Assembly (NCBI GenBank): GCA_002343425.1
Contig: DDSO01000008.1
Coordinates: 1-8,088, forward strand
Direction: 5' to 3'
Source of the DNA: Brevundimonas sp. UBA2388
GTDB lineage: Bacteria; Pseudomonadota; Alphaproteobacteria; Caulobacterales; Caulobacteraceae
DNA length: 8,088 nt
Part shown: in pieces, positions 1 through 6,380 of the stretch
Numbering within the stretch: position 1 is the first letter of the stretch
How the letters are laid out: each line of letters opens with the position of its first letter
Notes under the pieces: model-generated
The model's input: the letters and a program-made list of their open reading frames with translations, nothing else
What the model was told of the DNA's origin: nothing
Database searches by the model: none
Program-made: the position numbers and the translations under genes

Positions 1-1
1 C

Positions 2-784
2 GTCGTCGGCCTGATCGGCGAACGGGGCCGGGAGGTCCGCGAATTCATCGAGGAGACCCTCGGCGAGGAAGGCCTGCGCCGCGCGATCGTCGTGGTCGCC
101 ACCTCGGACGAACCGGCCCTGAAGCGCCGGCAGGCCGCCTATATGACCATGGCGATCTCGGAATATCTGCGCGACCAGGATCTCGAGGTCCTGTGCCTGA
201 TGGACTCGGTCACCCGCTTCGCCATGGCCCAGCGCGAGATCGGCCTGGCCGCCGGCGAGCCTCCGACCACCAAGGGCTATACGCCCACCGTCTTCACCGA
301 ACTGCCCAAGCTGCTGGAGCGCGCCGGACCGGGTCCGGTGCGGCCCGACGGCACCACGGCGGGGCCGATCACCGCCATGTTCACCGTCCTCGTCGACGGC
401 GGCGACCATGACGAACCCATCGCCGACGCCGTCCGAGGCATCCTCGACGGCCACATCGTCATGGACCGCAAGATCGCCGAGCGCGGCCGCTTTCCGGCCA
501 TCGACGTCCTGAAATCCGTCAGCCGCACCCTGCCCGCCTGCCAGACCCCGCCGGAGCGCGAGTTGAACAAACGCGCCCGCCAGTGCCTGTCGGACTACGG
601 CAATATGGAAGAACTGATCCGCATCGGCGCCTACCGCGCCGGGGCCGATCCCATGGTCGACCGCGCCATCGCCCTGAACCCGGCGCTGGAGGCCTTCCTC
701 GGCCAGGACAAGGACGATCACACCGGTCTTTCCGATTCCTTTACCCGGCTGGAAGCAATTCTGAATCAGGGCATGGTCCAGTGA
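2..784 (+). CDS. fliI: Flagellum-specific ATP synthase FliI, C-terminal part (5' end outside window)
   Basis: FliI is the hexameric ATPase of the flagellar type III export apparatus. It sits at the cytoplasmic base of the basal body and helps unload export substrates. The frame is open from base 2, so the start and the Walker A loop lie upstream; 260 residues of a protein usually near 440 are visible. Visible marks are GERGREV (residues 6-12 of the fragment, with the catalytic Glu of this ATPase family), the Walker B stretch [11 protein letters not shown] (Asp near residue 68), and the [18 protein letters not shown] segment typical of FliI and type III ATPases. The C-terminal helical domain ends in ILNQGMVQ. 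fliJ follows after 25 bp, the usual pairing. A type III secretion ATPase paralogue is possible in principle, but the fliJ neighbour argues for the flagellar gene. Confidence 0.96.
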   Translation, partial: VVGLIGERGREVREFIEETLGEEGLRRAIVVVATSDEPALKRRQAAYMTMAISEYLRDQDLEVLCLMDSVTRFAMAQREIGLAAGEPPTTKGYTPTVFTELPKLLERAGPGPVRPDGTTAGPITAMFTVLVDGGDHDEPIADAVRGILDGHIVMDRKIAERGRFPAIDVLKSVSRTLPACQTPPERELNKRARQCLSDYGNMEELIRIGAYRAGADPMVDRAIALNPALEAFLGQDKDDHTGLSDSFTRLEAILNQGMVQ

Positions 785-809
785 CCCTGACCCTCTGGAG
801 CGCGTACGC

Positions 810-1220
810 ATGAGCAACTGGGCCCAATCGCTGATCCGGATCTCCAACTATGAGGTCGAGACGCTGCAGAAGCGCCTCGCCGAGATCACCGCCCGCCGCG
901 CCTCCGCCGAAATGCGCATCGCCGTGCTCGAGGCCGAGGCCGAGATCGAGCAGGACCGCGCCCGTGACGACGCCGACGCCGCCATGATGCTGCAGGCCTA
1001 TCTGAACGGCTGGAAACTGCGCAAGGGCGCGGCCGAAGCCGACGTCGTGGTCATCGACGCCGAGGAGGAAGGCGCCCGCGACGCCCTGACCGGCGCCTTC
1101 GAAGAGCTCAAGAAATTCGAACACGTCGCCGAAATGACCCGGCTCAACGCCGTCATCGCCGCCGGCAAGCGCGAGACGGCCGCATTCGACGAACTGGGCT
1201 TGAGGCGGCGTGCGGGCTGA
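810..1220 (+). CDS. fliJ: Flagellar export protein FliJ
   Basis: FliJ is a small cytoplasmic coiled-coil protein that enters the FliI hexamer like a central stalk and escorts chaperones of the flagellar export gate. The 136-residue product has the expected size and is almost entirely heptad-like helix rich in Ala, Glu and Arg (for example ETLQKRLAEITARRASAEM near residues 17-35, and FEELKKFEHVAEMTRLNAVI further on), with no signal peptide or membrane segment. FliJ sequences diverge strongly, so the call rests on size, coiled-coil nature and position directly after fliI. The ATG is preceded by GGAG at 797-800, with a 9-nt spacer. The last 11 nt overlap the start of the next gene, so fliI, fliJ and the xylanase-like gene are probably co-transcribed. 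Confidence 0.9.
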   Translation: MSNWAQSLIRISNYEVETLQKRLAEITARRASAEMRIAVLEAEAEIEQDRARDDADAAMMLQAYLNGWKLRKGAAEADVVVIDAEEEGARDALTGAFEELKKFEHVAEMTRLNAVIAAGKRETAAFDELGLRRRAG

Positions 1221-2301
1221 TCCGCCCGGACTGAACCGCCGCGCCGTCCTCGCCGCGCCGCTGGCCCTTGCCGCCTGTGACCGCTTCGCCTCGGCCCAGA
1301 CCCCGGCGGGTCCGCTGGCCCCGGCGCTGAAATCCATCCTGCCCTGTCCCTTCGGCGCGACGGGCATGACCTGGCAACTCGACCAGCCCGACTGGGTCGA
1401 GCAGATGCTGCGCCATTGCTCCCAGCTGACCCCCGAGTGGGAGCAGAAGATGGAGCGCACCCTCGGCCCCGGATTCAGCTACGATTTCGAGCCTTCCGAC
1501 CGGGTCGTCGCCTTCGCGCGTGACAATGGCCTGCGTGTCCACGGTCATACGGTGATCTGGTATTCACAGGGCGCCGACGTCTTCGATGACGCGAAGCTGT
1601 CCCGCGCCCGCTTCGCCGCCGAGTACGACCGCTACATCTCCACCTTCGTCGGCCGGTACCGGGGTCGGATGGCCGGCTGGGACGTGGTCAACGAACCGGT
1701 GGCCGAGGACGGCGACGGCCTGCGCGAATGCCACTGGAGCCGGGCGCTGGGCATGGACGGCTATATGGTCCGCGCCTTTGAACAGGCGAAGGCCGCCGAT
1801 CCGGACGCGGTCCTGTTTCTCAACGAATACAATCTCGAGAACCTCCCCCGGAAGGGCGCGACCTTCCTGAGGCTGGTCGAGCGGCTGCTGAAGCTCGGGG
1901 CGCCGATCGGCGGCATCGGCACCCAGTCCCACCTCGATATCGAGATCCCGGCCGGACAGATCACCGCCTTCATGCGCGACGCGGCCTCGCTTGGTCTGCC
2001 GATCCATGTGTCGGAGCTGGACTTCCCGATGGAGCGGGACGGCGGCCGGATGCCCGACCTGCGCACAACGGCCCAGAAGCGCGCCCAGCAGGTCGCCCGC
2101 GTCGGCGAACTGGCCGAGGCCTTCATGGCCCTGCCCGAGCGCCAGCGCTACGCCTTCACCACCTGGGGCCTGCGCGACACGGACAGCTGGCTGGTCCGGG
2201 CCGAGGGCAAGAATCGCCCCGACGAAAGCGCCCTGCTTCTTGATGCGCAGGGCCGGGCCAATCCGGCGTACCAGGCCGTGGCCGAGGCGTTCAGGGGCTA
2301 G
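1210..2301 (+). CDS. GH10 endo-1,4-beta-xylanase-like glycosidase, Tat/lipoprotein signal
   Basis: This is a glycoside hydrolase family 10 protein, a retaining (alpha/beta)8-barrel enzyme expected to cleave internal beta-1,4-xylan bonds. The 363 residues carry the family marks in order: VHGHTVIWYSQ (110-120, where many members have WHSQ), WDVVNEP with the acid/base Glu162, LNEYNLE (204-210), GIGTQSHLDI (235-244), and VSELDF with the nucleophile Glu269. TTWGLRDTDSWL (317-328) is the conserved barrel end. The N-terminus has RR at 10-11, a short hydrophobic stretch and LAAC (20-23), which looks like a lipobox. It is therefore probably exported by Tat or Sec and lipid-anchored, facing the periplasm or surface. 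The GTG at 1210 is preceded by GAGG (1202-1205) and lies inside fliJ. No later start would keep the signal peptide. Position behind flagellar genes is unusual; its true substrate is not known from sequence. Confidence 0.9.
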   Translation: MRADPPGLNRRAVLAAPLALAACDRFASAQTPAGPLAPALKSILPCPFGATGMTWQLDQPDWVEQMLRHCSQLTPEWEQKMERTLGPGFSYDFEPSDRVVAFARDNGLRVHGHTVIWYSQGADVFDDAKLSRARFAAEYDRYISTFVGRYRGRMAGWDVVNEPVAEDGDGLRECHWSRALGMDGYMVRAFEQAKAADPDAVLFLNEYNLENLPRKGATFLRLVERLLKLGAPIGGIGTQSHLDIEIPAGQITAFMRDAASLGLPIHVSELDFPMERDGGRMPDLRTTAQKRAQQVARVGELAEAFMALPERQRYAFTTWGLRDTDSWLVRAEGKNRPDESALLLDAQGRANPAYQAVAEAFRG

Positions 2302-3050
2302 GCCAGGACCGCCTCGATCCCCGCGGCCGCCAATTCGACCAGCAGGGCCTCGACCGCCCCCTCGACCTTCGCGAGGGTGCGCCCTCGCACCACCAGATGC
2401 GTCCCGATCTCGCCGACCGAACCGTGGCCGAACGGATAGCTGCCGAAGCTGATCTCGCGCTCAAGCCGCGCCGCCGCGGCCAGCAGGTCCGCGACGGCTC
2501 CCTCGCCAACGCCTGTCACCCTGATGGTCCGCGCATGCACCACCGCCCCGGTGCGCAGCCGCGGGGCCACATCCTCGAGCATGGCCGTCATGATCTTCGG
2601 CACCCCGGCCATGACGAAGACATTGCCGACCTGAAACCCCGGCGCGTCTGTCACCGGATTGGCGATCAGCGTCCCGCCCTCCGGTATCCGCGCCATCCGC
2701 CGCCGCGCCGCATTGAAGTCATCGCCATAGCGCCGCTCAAGGATCGCCACCGCATCGGGATGTTCAGGCAGGGCCACGCCGAAGGCCGTCGCCACAGCGT
2801 CGGCCGTGATGTCGTCATGCGTGGGCCCGATGCCGCCGGTGGTGAAGACATAGTCGTGGGCGGCTCTCAAGGCGTTCAGGCTGTCGACGATCTGCGCCTT
2901 GCGGTCGCCGATGGTCCGCGCTTCCAGCAGGTCGATCCCCAGCGCCGCCAGGAACCGGGCGAGGGTGTTCAGATTGGTGTCCTGCGTCCTTCCGGACAGG
3001 ACTTCGTCGCCGATGATCAGGACAGCGGCGGTAGGGGAGGATTCGGTCAT
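2298..3050 (-). CDS. CinA/MoaB-type molybdopterin-binding domain protein (competence/damage-inducible protein A family), single domain
   Basis: The 250-residue protein is a stand-alone MoaB/Mog fold domain of the CinA N-terminal (COG1058) family. Visible motifs are LIIGDEVLSGRTQDTN (11-26), the core loop TTGGIGPTHDD (70-80) and NPVTDAPGF (131-139) followed by VMAGVPKIM (146-154), all hallmarks of this family. The C-terminal PncC/nicotinamide mononucleotide deamidase domain found in full-length CinA is absent: the protein ends about 100 residues after the VMAGVP motif with a small alpha/beta tail. Family members have been linked to pyrophosphatase activity on ADP-ribose or FAD-like nucleotides, but the role here is unproven. 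Despite the 'damage-inducible' name, no GTTC-N7-GTTC box occurs in its upstream region. The ATG has GGAG abutting it with no spacer, so the initiation signal is weak. It converges with the GH10 gene. Confidence 0.9.
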   Translation of the reverse strand: MTESSPTAAVLIIGDEVLSGRTQDTNLNTLARFLAALGIDLLEARTIGDRKAQIVDSLNALRAAHDYVFTTGGIGPTHDDITADAVATAFGVALPEHPDAVAILERRYGDDFNAARRRMARIPEGGTLIANPVTDAPGFQVGNVFVMAGVPKIMTAMLEDVAPRLRTGAVVHARTIRVTGVGEGAVADLLAAAARLEREISFGSYPFGHGSVGEIGTHLVVRGRTLAKVEGAVEALLVELAAAGIEAVLA

Positions 3051-3108
3051 CTCCGCACGCTAGACTGCCGCAGTCGTCCGGTCATCGTGTCGCCTTGAGC
3101 ATCTGTGC

Positions 3109-3114
3109 TATGAT
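3109..3114 (+). promoter_or_regulatory. Possible -10 element upstream of map
   Basis: TATGAT lies 40 bp before the map start in an otherwise GC-rich 104-bp divergent intergenic region. A TTGAGC occurs at 3095-3100 but is only 8 bp away, too close to be its -35 element. No good -35 sits at 16-18 bp. This is a composition-based guess. No convincing promoter for the divergent minus-strand gene was seen in the same interval. Confidence 0.3.
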
Positions 3115-3154
3115 GGCCATCTGAACCGAGCCTGCCGCCTCCCGAAAGCCCCCG

Positions 3155-3982
3155 ATGTACGAGACCCCCGAACTGGACAGCGACGCCTTCGTCCGCACCC
3201 ACGAGATTCGCGTCTATGAAGGCGACGAGGCGTGGGAGGGCATGCGTGCGGCCGGCCGTCTGGTGGGACAGGCGCTGGACATGATCACCCCGTTCGTGGT
3301 CCCCGGCGTGACCACAGGCGAACTCGACGACCGCATCCGCGAGTTCACCCTGGACCACGGCGCCCTGCCCGCCTGCCTCGGCTACAAGGGCTATGAGAAG
3401 ACGATCTGCACCTCGATCAACCACGTCGTCTGCCACGGCATTCCGGGCGACCGGGTCCTCAAGGACGGCGACATCGTCAATATCGACCACACCGTCATCG
3501 TCGACGGCTGGCACGGCGACTCCAGCCGCATGTATGCGGTCGGCGAGATCAACGCCCGCGCCCGCAAGCTCATCGACGTGACCTATGACTCGCTCGAGGC
3601 CGGTCTGGCGATGATCAAGCCGGGCAACACCTTCGGCGACATCGGCTACGCCATCCAGCAGGTCGTCGAGGCCAACCGCATGTCGGTGGTCCGCGACTTC
3701 TGCGGCCACGGCATCGGCCGCCTGTTCCACGACAGCCCCAACGTCCTGCACTACGGCCGCCGCGGCGAGGGCGCGACGCTCAAGCCCGGCATGTTCTTCA
3801 CCGTCGAGCCGATGGTGAACCTGGGCAAGCCGCACGTGAAGGTCCTGTCCGACGGCTGGACCGCCGTGACCCGCGACAAGTCCCTGTCGGCCCAGTGCGA
3901 ACACTCCGTGGGCGTGACCGAGACCGGCGTGGAGCTGTTCAGCGCCAGTTCGGCCGGGCTGTTCCGGCCGAAATTCGGTTGA
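3155..3982 (+). CDS. map: Methionine aminopeptidase, type I
   Basis: The enzyme removes the initiator methionine from nascent proteins in the cytosol using a two-metal centre. The 275-residue product carries all five metal ligands with the spacing of the E. coli enzyme: Asp111 (VNIDHTV), Asp122 (WHGDSS), His185 (CGHGIG), Glu218 (TVEPM) and Glu249 (QCEHS). The substrate-binding His94 lies in NHVVCHGIP. It is slightly longer than the E. coli protein because of about 14 extra N-terminal residues, common in alphaproteobacteria. The ATG at 3155 has no clear Shine-Dalgarno sequence, and the family homology begins near residue 18, so the exact start is less certain than the gene. It stands alone: divergent from the cinA-like gene and separated from radC by 77 bp that hold an SOS box. 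Confidence 0.97.
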   Translation: MYETPELDSDAFVRTHEIRVYEGDEAWEGMRAAGRLVGQALDMITPFVVPGVTTGELDDRIREFTLDHGALPACLGYKGYEKTICTSINHVVCHGIPGDRVLKDGDIVNIDHTVIVDGWHGDSSRMYAVGEINARARKLIDVTYDSLEAGLAMIKPGNTFGDIGYAIQQVVEANRMSVVRDFCGHGIGRLFHDSPNVLHYGRRGEGATLKPGMFFTVEPMVNLGKPHVKVLSDGWTAVTRDKSLSAQCEHSVGVTETGVELFSASSAGLFRPKFG

Positions 3983-4010
3983 TCCGCCTCCCGGGCTGAT
4001 CCCGCTGGAC

Positions 4011-4025
4011 GTTCGCCTTTTGTTC
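4011..4025 (+). promoter_or_regulatory. LexA (SOS) box upstream of radC
   Basis: The sequence is GTTC, seven bases (GCCTTTT), GTTC: a perfect match to the direct-repeat SOS box known for alphaproteobacterial LexA (GTTC-N7-GTTC). It ends 34 bp before the radC start, inside the 77-bp map-radC interval, where a repressor would block radC transcription. A chance match in this short interval is unlikely (eight fixed bases). No convincing -35/-10 pair could be assigned around it. Confidence 0.75.
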
Positions 4026-4035
4026 TGACATCGTA

Positions 4036-4054
4036 CCTCCGATTGAACCGGAGG
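4036..4054 (+). promoter_or_regulatory. Hairpin containing the radC Shine-Dalgarno sequence
   Basis: CCTCCG (4036-4041) and CGGAGG (4049-4054) are perfect inverted repeats with a 7-nt loop. The right arm contains GGAGG (4050-4054), the ribosome-binding site, placed 5 nt before a TTG start. The pairing would hide the Shine-Dalgarno sequence in the radC leader. No T-run follows, so this is not an intrinsic terminator. Whether the hairpin forms is unknown. Confidence 0.45.
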
Positions 4055-4059
4055 CCGCC

Positions 4060-4833
4060 TTGTCCAGCGTGCTGCCCTTTCCGAGTCTGCCGACCCGCGC
4101 GCCCGTCGCGGGTGCGAAGCCCCCATCCACGCCCAAACCGCACCACACGGGCCACCGCGAACGCCTGCGCGACCGGGCGCGCGGGGCCGGGATCCATCAC
4201 CTGCCCGACTATGAACTGCTCGAACTCTTCCTGTTTCGCAGCCAGCCGCAGGGCGACGTCAAGCCGATCGCCAAGGCCCTGCTGGCGCGGTTCGGCTCGC
4301 TGGCGGCGGTGCTCGCCGCCCCTGTCGAGGACCTGGGCACGGTCAAGGCCGAGGACTCGAAGGGCCGGACGAAGGGCGTGGGCGCAGAGACCGCGCTGGA
4401 CCTCGCCGCCCTGCATGAGGTCGCGCGCCGGGTCATCAAGGAAGAGGCCGCCAAACGCACCGTCATCTCGTCGTGGACCGCCCTGGTCGCCTATGTCCGG
4501 CTGTCGCTACAGCATGAGGCGCGCGAGCAGTTCCGGGTGCTGTACCTCGACAACCGCAACCAGCTGATCCTCGACGAAATCCAGAACCGCGGCACCGTCG
4601 ACCACGCTCCGGTCTATCCGCGCGAGGTCGTGCGCCGGGCGCTGGAGCTGTCGGCCAAGGCGATGATCATCGTCCACAATCACCCGTCCGGCGACCCGAC
4701 CCCGTCCCGGCCCGACATCCACATGACCCGCCAGATCGTCGAGGCCGCCAGGGCGCTGGACCTCAGCGTCCACGACCATCTGATCGTCGGCCGCGACGGC
4801 GTGGCCAGCTTCAAGCAGCTGGGGTTGATGTGA
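4060..4833 (+). CDS. radC: RadC family JAB/MPN-domain protein (DNA repair-associated)
   Basis: RadC/YeeS-family protein with an N-terminal helix-hairpin-helix-like region (about residues 45-125, including LPDYELLELFLFRS and SLAAVLAAPVEDLGTV) and a C-terminal JAB1/MPN metalloprotease-like fold. The JAMM metal motif is complete: HNHPSGDPTPSRPD at residues 206-219, giving His206, His208, Ser216 and Asp219. The 257-residue length is slightly above the usual ~225, owing to a Pro-rich N-terminal tail. The biochemical role of RadC is unsettled; it is traditionally linked to DNA repair. The upstream SOS box supports damage induction here. The TTG start is chosen because GGAGG lies 5 nt upstream; the next candidate, GTG at 4069, is too far from it. 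The final 23 bp overlap the end of the minus-strand peptidase gene. A second, broken copy of its 3' end lies at 6175-6380. Confidence 0.95.
   Translation: MSSVLPFPSLPTRAPVAGAKPPSTPKPHHTGHRERLRDRARGAGIHHLPDYELLELFLFRSQPQGDVKPIAKALLARFGSLAAVLAAPVEDLGTVKAEDSKGRTKGVGAETALDLAALHEVARRVIKEEAAKRTVISSWTALVAYVRLSLQHEAREQFRVLYLDNRNQLILDEIQNRGTVDHAPVYPREVVRRALELSAKAMIIVHNHPSGDPTPSRPDIHMTRQIVEAARALDLSVHDHLIVGRDGVASFKQLGLM
4630..4683 (+). repeat. Direct repeat copy 1 (radC segment VRRALEL...VHNH)
   Basis: This 54-nt stretch of intact radC matches 6276-6329 with a single mismatch (G to T, changing an Ala codon to Ser). Similarity continues on both sides at a lower level. Confidence 0.95.
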
Positions 4834-6078
4834 GCGGCGGGACCGGTCGCGCCGACGCGGCTGACAGGGCGGCGGCGAGGGCCACGGCCCGGTTCGCGCC
4901 GTCCATGGCGATTTCCACGTCGGGCGTGATGCCTTCAATTTCATTGGTCCCGTCATTGAGGAACCGGGCGCAGTTGGGCGCCATCACATCCAGGGATCCG
5001 GCCTGCAGCCGTATGCGGCCGCCGCCATTCACATAGCCGCAACCGGCTCCGGCGGTGCGCGCGCCAAGCACCAAGGCGACACGGTTCTGCTGCAGCCAGG
5101 CGACGAAGTCCTCGGACGCCGAGCCCGTCTCATGATCGACGAGGATGAACAGCGGGCCCACCCAGTGGCCGTTTCCGGTCAATCGCAACGGCTCACCGGC
5201 CGGCGCCAGCACGGGGCAGACCGGCTCGCCGCGCCAGATGGCCGACCGGTCGCAGGCCGGATCGACAAGCCGCCCGGCGGGCCTGACCAGGGTCTGGTCG
5301 GTCATCAGGGCGACCACCTCGGTGACCCATTCCGTGCCGCCGCCATTGCCGGTCAGATCCACCAGAAGCCGCCGCGCGCCGCGTGCCTTAAGGTCGTCGA
5401 TGGCCTCCATGAGGCTCTGCTGGAGACGGGCGCGGACGGCCATGCGCAGGCCACGGGCGGTCATGCCGGGGCGGAACGCTTCGCGGCAGGCCGCCAGATA
5501 AGAGTCTTCGCCCAGGGCCGCGATGCGCAGCACGCCCAGGTCGCCGGCGACGCCGGTGGCGAACGGGCCGTCCCGCAACGGGGCCCAGCCCGGCAGCCGG
5601 TTGAAGGGAAACCGGAAGCGAGGGTTCCCCACCTGTAGCCGGCGGCCTCGCAGGAGGCGACCGCGGCGGGCGGGTCGGGAAGGCGCGGCACGGCCGCCGG
5701 GCCTGCAGTGCCCGGCGGGCTGGAGCGGTCGCCGCGAACCAGCTTCAGATGGGGGTCCTCAAAGGCGCCGATGAACCGACGCAGTGCTGCGGCGGCCTGA
5801 CCATCGGATCGGGCGCGCTCGATGGCCGCGCCTGTTTCGGCGTCCAGCGCCGCGAGGTCGAGGCCGCGATGGGAAACGATCCAGTCGAGGTTGGCATAGC
5901 GCTGCGCCATCTCCTGCTTGAGATGCTGGAAATCCCTGCGCCAGCCCGCGACGTCGAACGTCGCACCGCCCGACGCCGGGGCCGCCGATGCCAGGCCAAG
6001 GATCAGGGCTGACAGAACCGACACGGAGCGTCTCGCCCGGCTCGTGATCGCATGCCGCCGGGCGTCAAAGGTCGCCAT
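4811..6078 (-). pseudogene. Secreted S41-family peptidase, broken by a one-base frameshift near 5632
   Basis: Two overlapping minus-strand frames together make one S41 (C-terminal processing peptidase-like) protein of about 422 residues. The N-terminal frame runs from ATG at 6078, with GGAGGG 5 nt upstream. It encodes a signal peptide (Arg-rich start, then a hydrophobic stretch ending near AAPASG) and a helical region such as FDVAGWRRDFQHLKQEM, up to EAAGYRWG. The match then moves to another frame at VGNPRFRFPF. That frame holds LLVDLTGNGGG and the nucleophile region DHETGSASEDF, followed by VLGARTAGAGCGYVNGG. The total of 1268 nt is one short of a multiple of three, so one missing base at about 5627-5637 explains the break. 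No PDZ domain was recognised. The last residues are encoded inside radC on the opposite strand, suggesting the original C-terminus was replaced at a junction. A sequencing error rather than a real mutation remains possible. Confidence 0.85.
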
Positions 6079-6118
6079 AAAAACCCTCCGGGCGTCATCT
6101 CCCGACCGCAGGATACAA

Positions 6119-6146
6119 CCAATATCATGGCGGGACGGTTCGACAA
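6119..6146 (-). promoter_or_regulatory. Possible sigma-70-type promoter of the S41 peptidase gene
   Basis: On the minus strand TTGTCG (6146-6141) is followed after 16 bp by TATTGG (6124-6119), about 40 bp before the ATG at 6078. The -35 fits the TTG-NCG type seen in Caulobacter housekeeping promoters, but the -10 is weak. It is supported by position and composition only. Confidence 0.35.
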
Positions 6147-6174
6147 GCGAGGGAACCGGACGGGCCCCTCGCAC

Positions 6175-6380
6175 AGCGCCCGGAGCTCCACCTCCACGAC
6201 CCCGTCCGGTTGACCCTCGACCCGATCCAGAATCGCGGCACCATCGGTCATGCTCGGGTCCATCCGCGCGCGATGGTGCGCCGGGCGCTGGAGCTGTCGG
6301 CCAAGTCGATGATCATCGTCCACAATCACCTGATCGGCCACGACGGCGGGGCCGGCTTCAAACAACCGGGACAGCCGTGA
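6175..6380 (+). pseudogene. Degenerate duplicate of the radC 3' end, with the JAMM metal site partly deleted
   Basis: In frame with the TGA at 6378-6380, the translation contains IQNRGTIGHARVHPRAM, RRALELSAKSMIIVHNH and then LIGHDGGAGFKQPGQP. It aligns with radC residues from about 160 to the end. Relative to radC, 32 residues (96 bp, Pro209 to His240) are missing, plus one codon in LIVGRDG. The two metal-binding His are kept, but the Ser and Asp of the motif are gone. The frame is open back to 6081 but has no plausible start, ribosome-binding site or N-terminal domain, so it is a remnant and not a gene. The left boundary is approximate, because similarity fades near 6175. Its stop overlaps the GTG start of the asparaginase gene in a GTGA. 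The 7-bp repeat CGTCCAC, present in radC at 4671 and 4767 exactly 96 bp apart, may have guided the deletion. Confidence 0.88.
6276..6329 (+). repeat. Direct repeat copy 2 (radC remnant core)
   Basis: Matches radC 4630-4683 at 53 of 54 positions. The adjoining 57 nt upstream (6219-6275 against 4573-4629) match at 44 of 57, so conservation drops sharply outside the core. Confidence 0.95.

Noticed and set aside
741..1460. 239-codon minus-strand frame across fliJ and the GH10 start
   Set aside because: It is a Gly-rich shadow crossing two supported plus-strand genes, with no recognisable domain.
2397..3098. 233-codon plus-strand frame opposite the cinA-like gene
   Set aside because: It is a His/Arg/Pro-rich shadow frame; the minus strand carries clear MoaB/CinA motifs.
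3986..4024. Possible terminator after map (CGGG/CCCG arms followed by CTTTTG)
   Set aside because: The stem is only 4 bp, and the T-run is distant and is better explained as the spacer of the SOS box.
3047..4126. 359-codon open frame on the minus strand opposite map
   Set aside because: It mirrors map codon by codon, has low-complexity His/Val/Ala/Asp composition and no domain. All metal ligands and family motifs are on the plus strand.
4830..5036. Short plus-strand frame starting MSGGTGRADAAD after radC
   Set aside because: It is antisense to the peptidase C-terminus and is not a gene. Its first three codons are of interest only as a vestige of the asparaginase start.
5918..6376. Long upstream extension of the asparaginase frame
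   Set aside because: It is antisense to the peptidase N-terminus and out of frame with the radC remnant. It would bury the twin-arginine signal peptide, whereas GTG 6377 puts it at the N-terminus.
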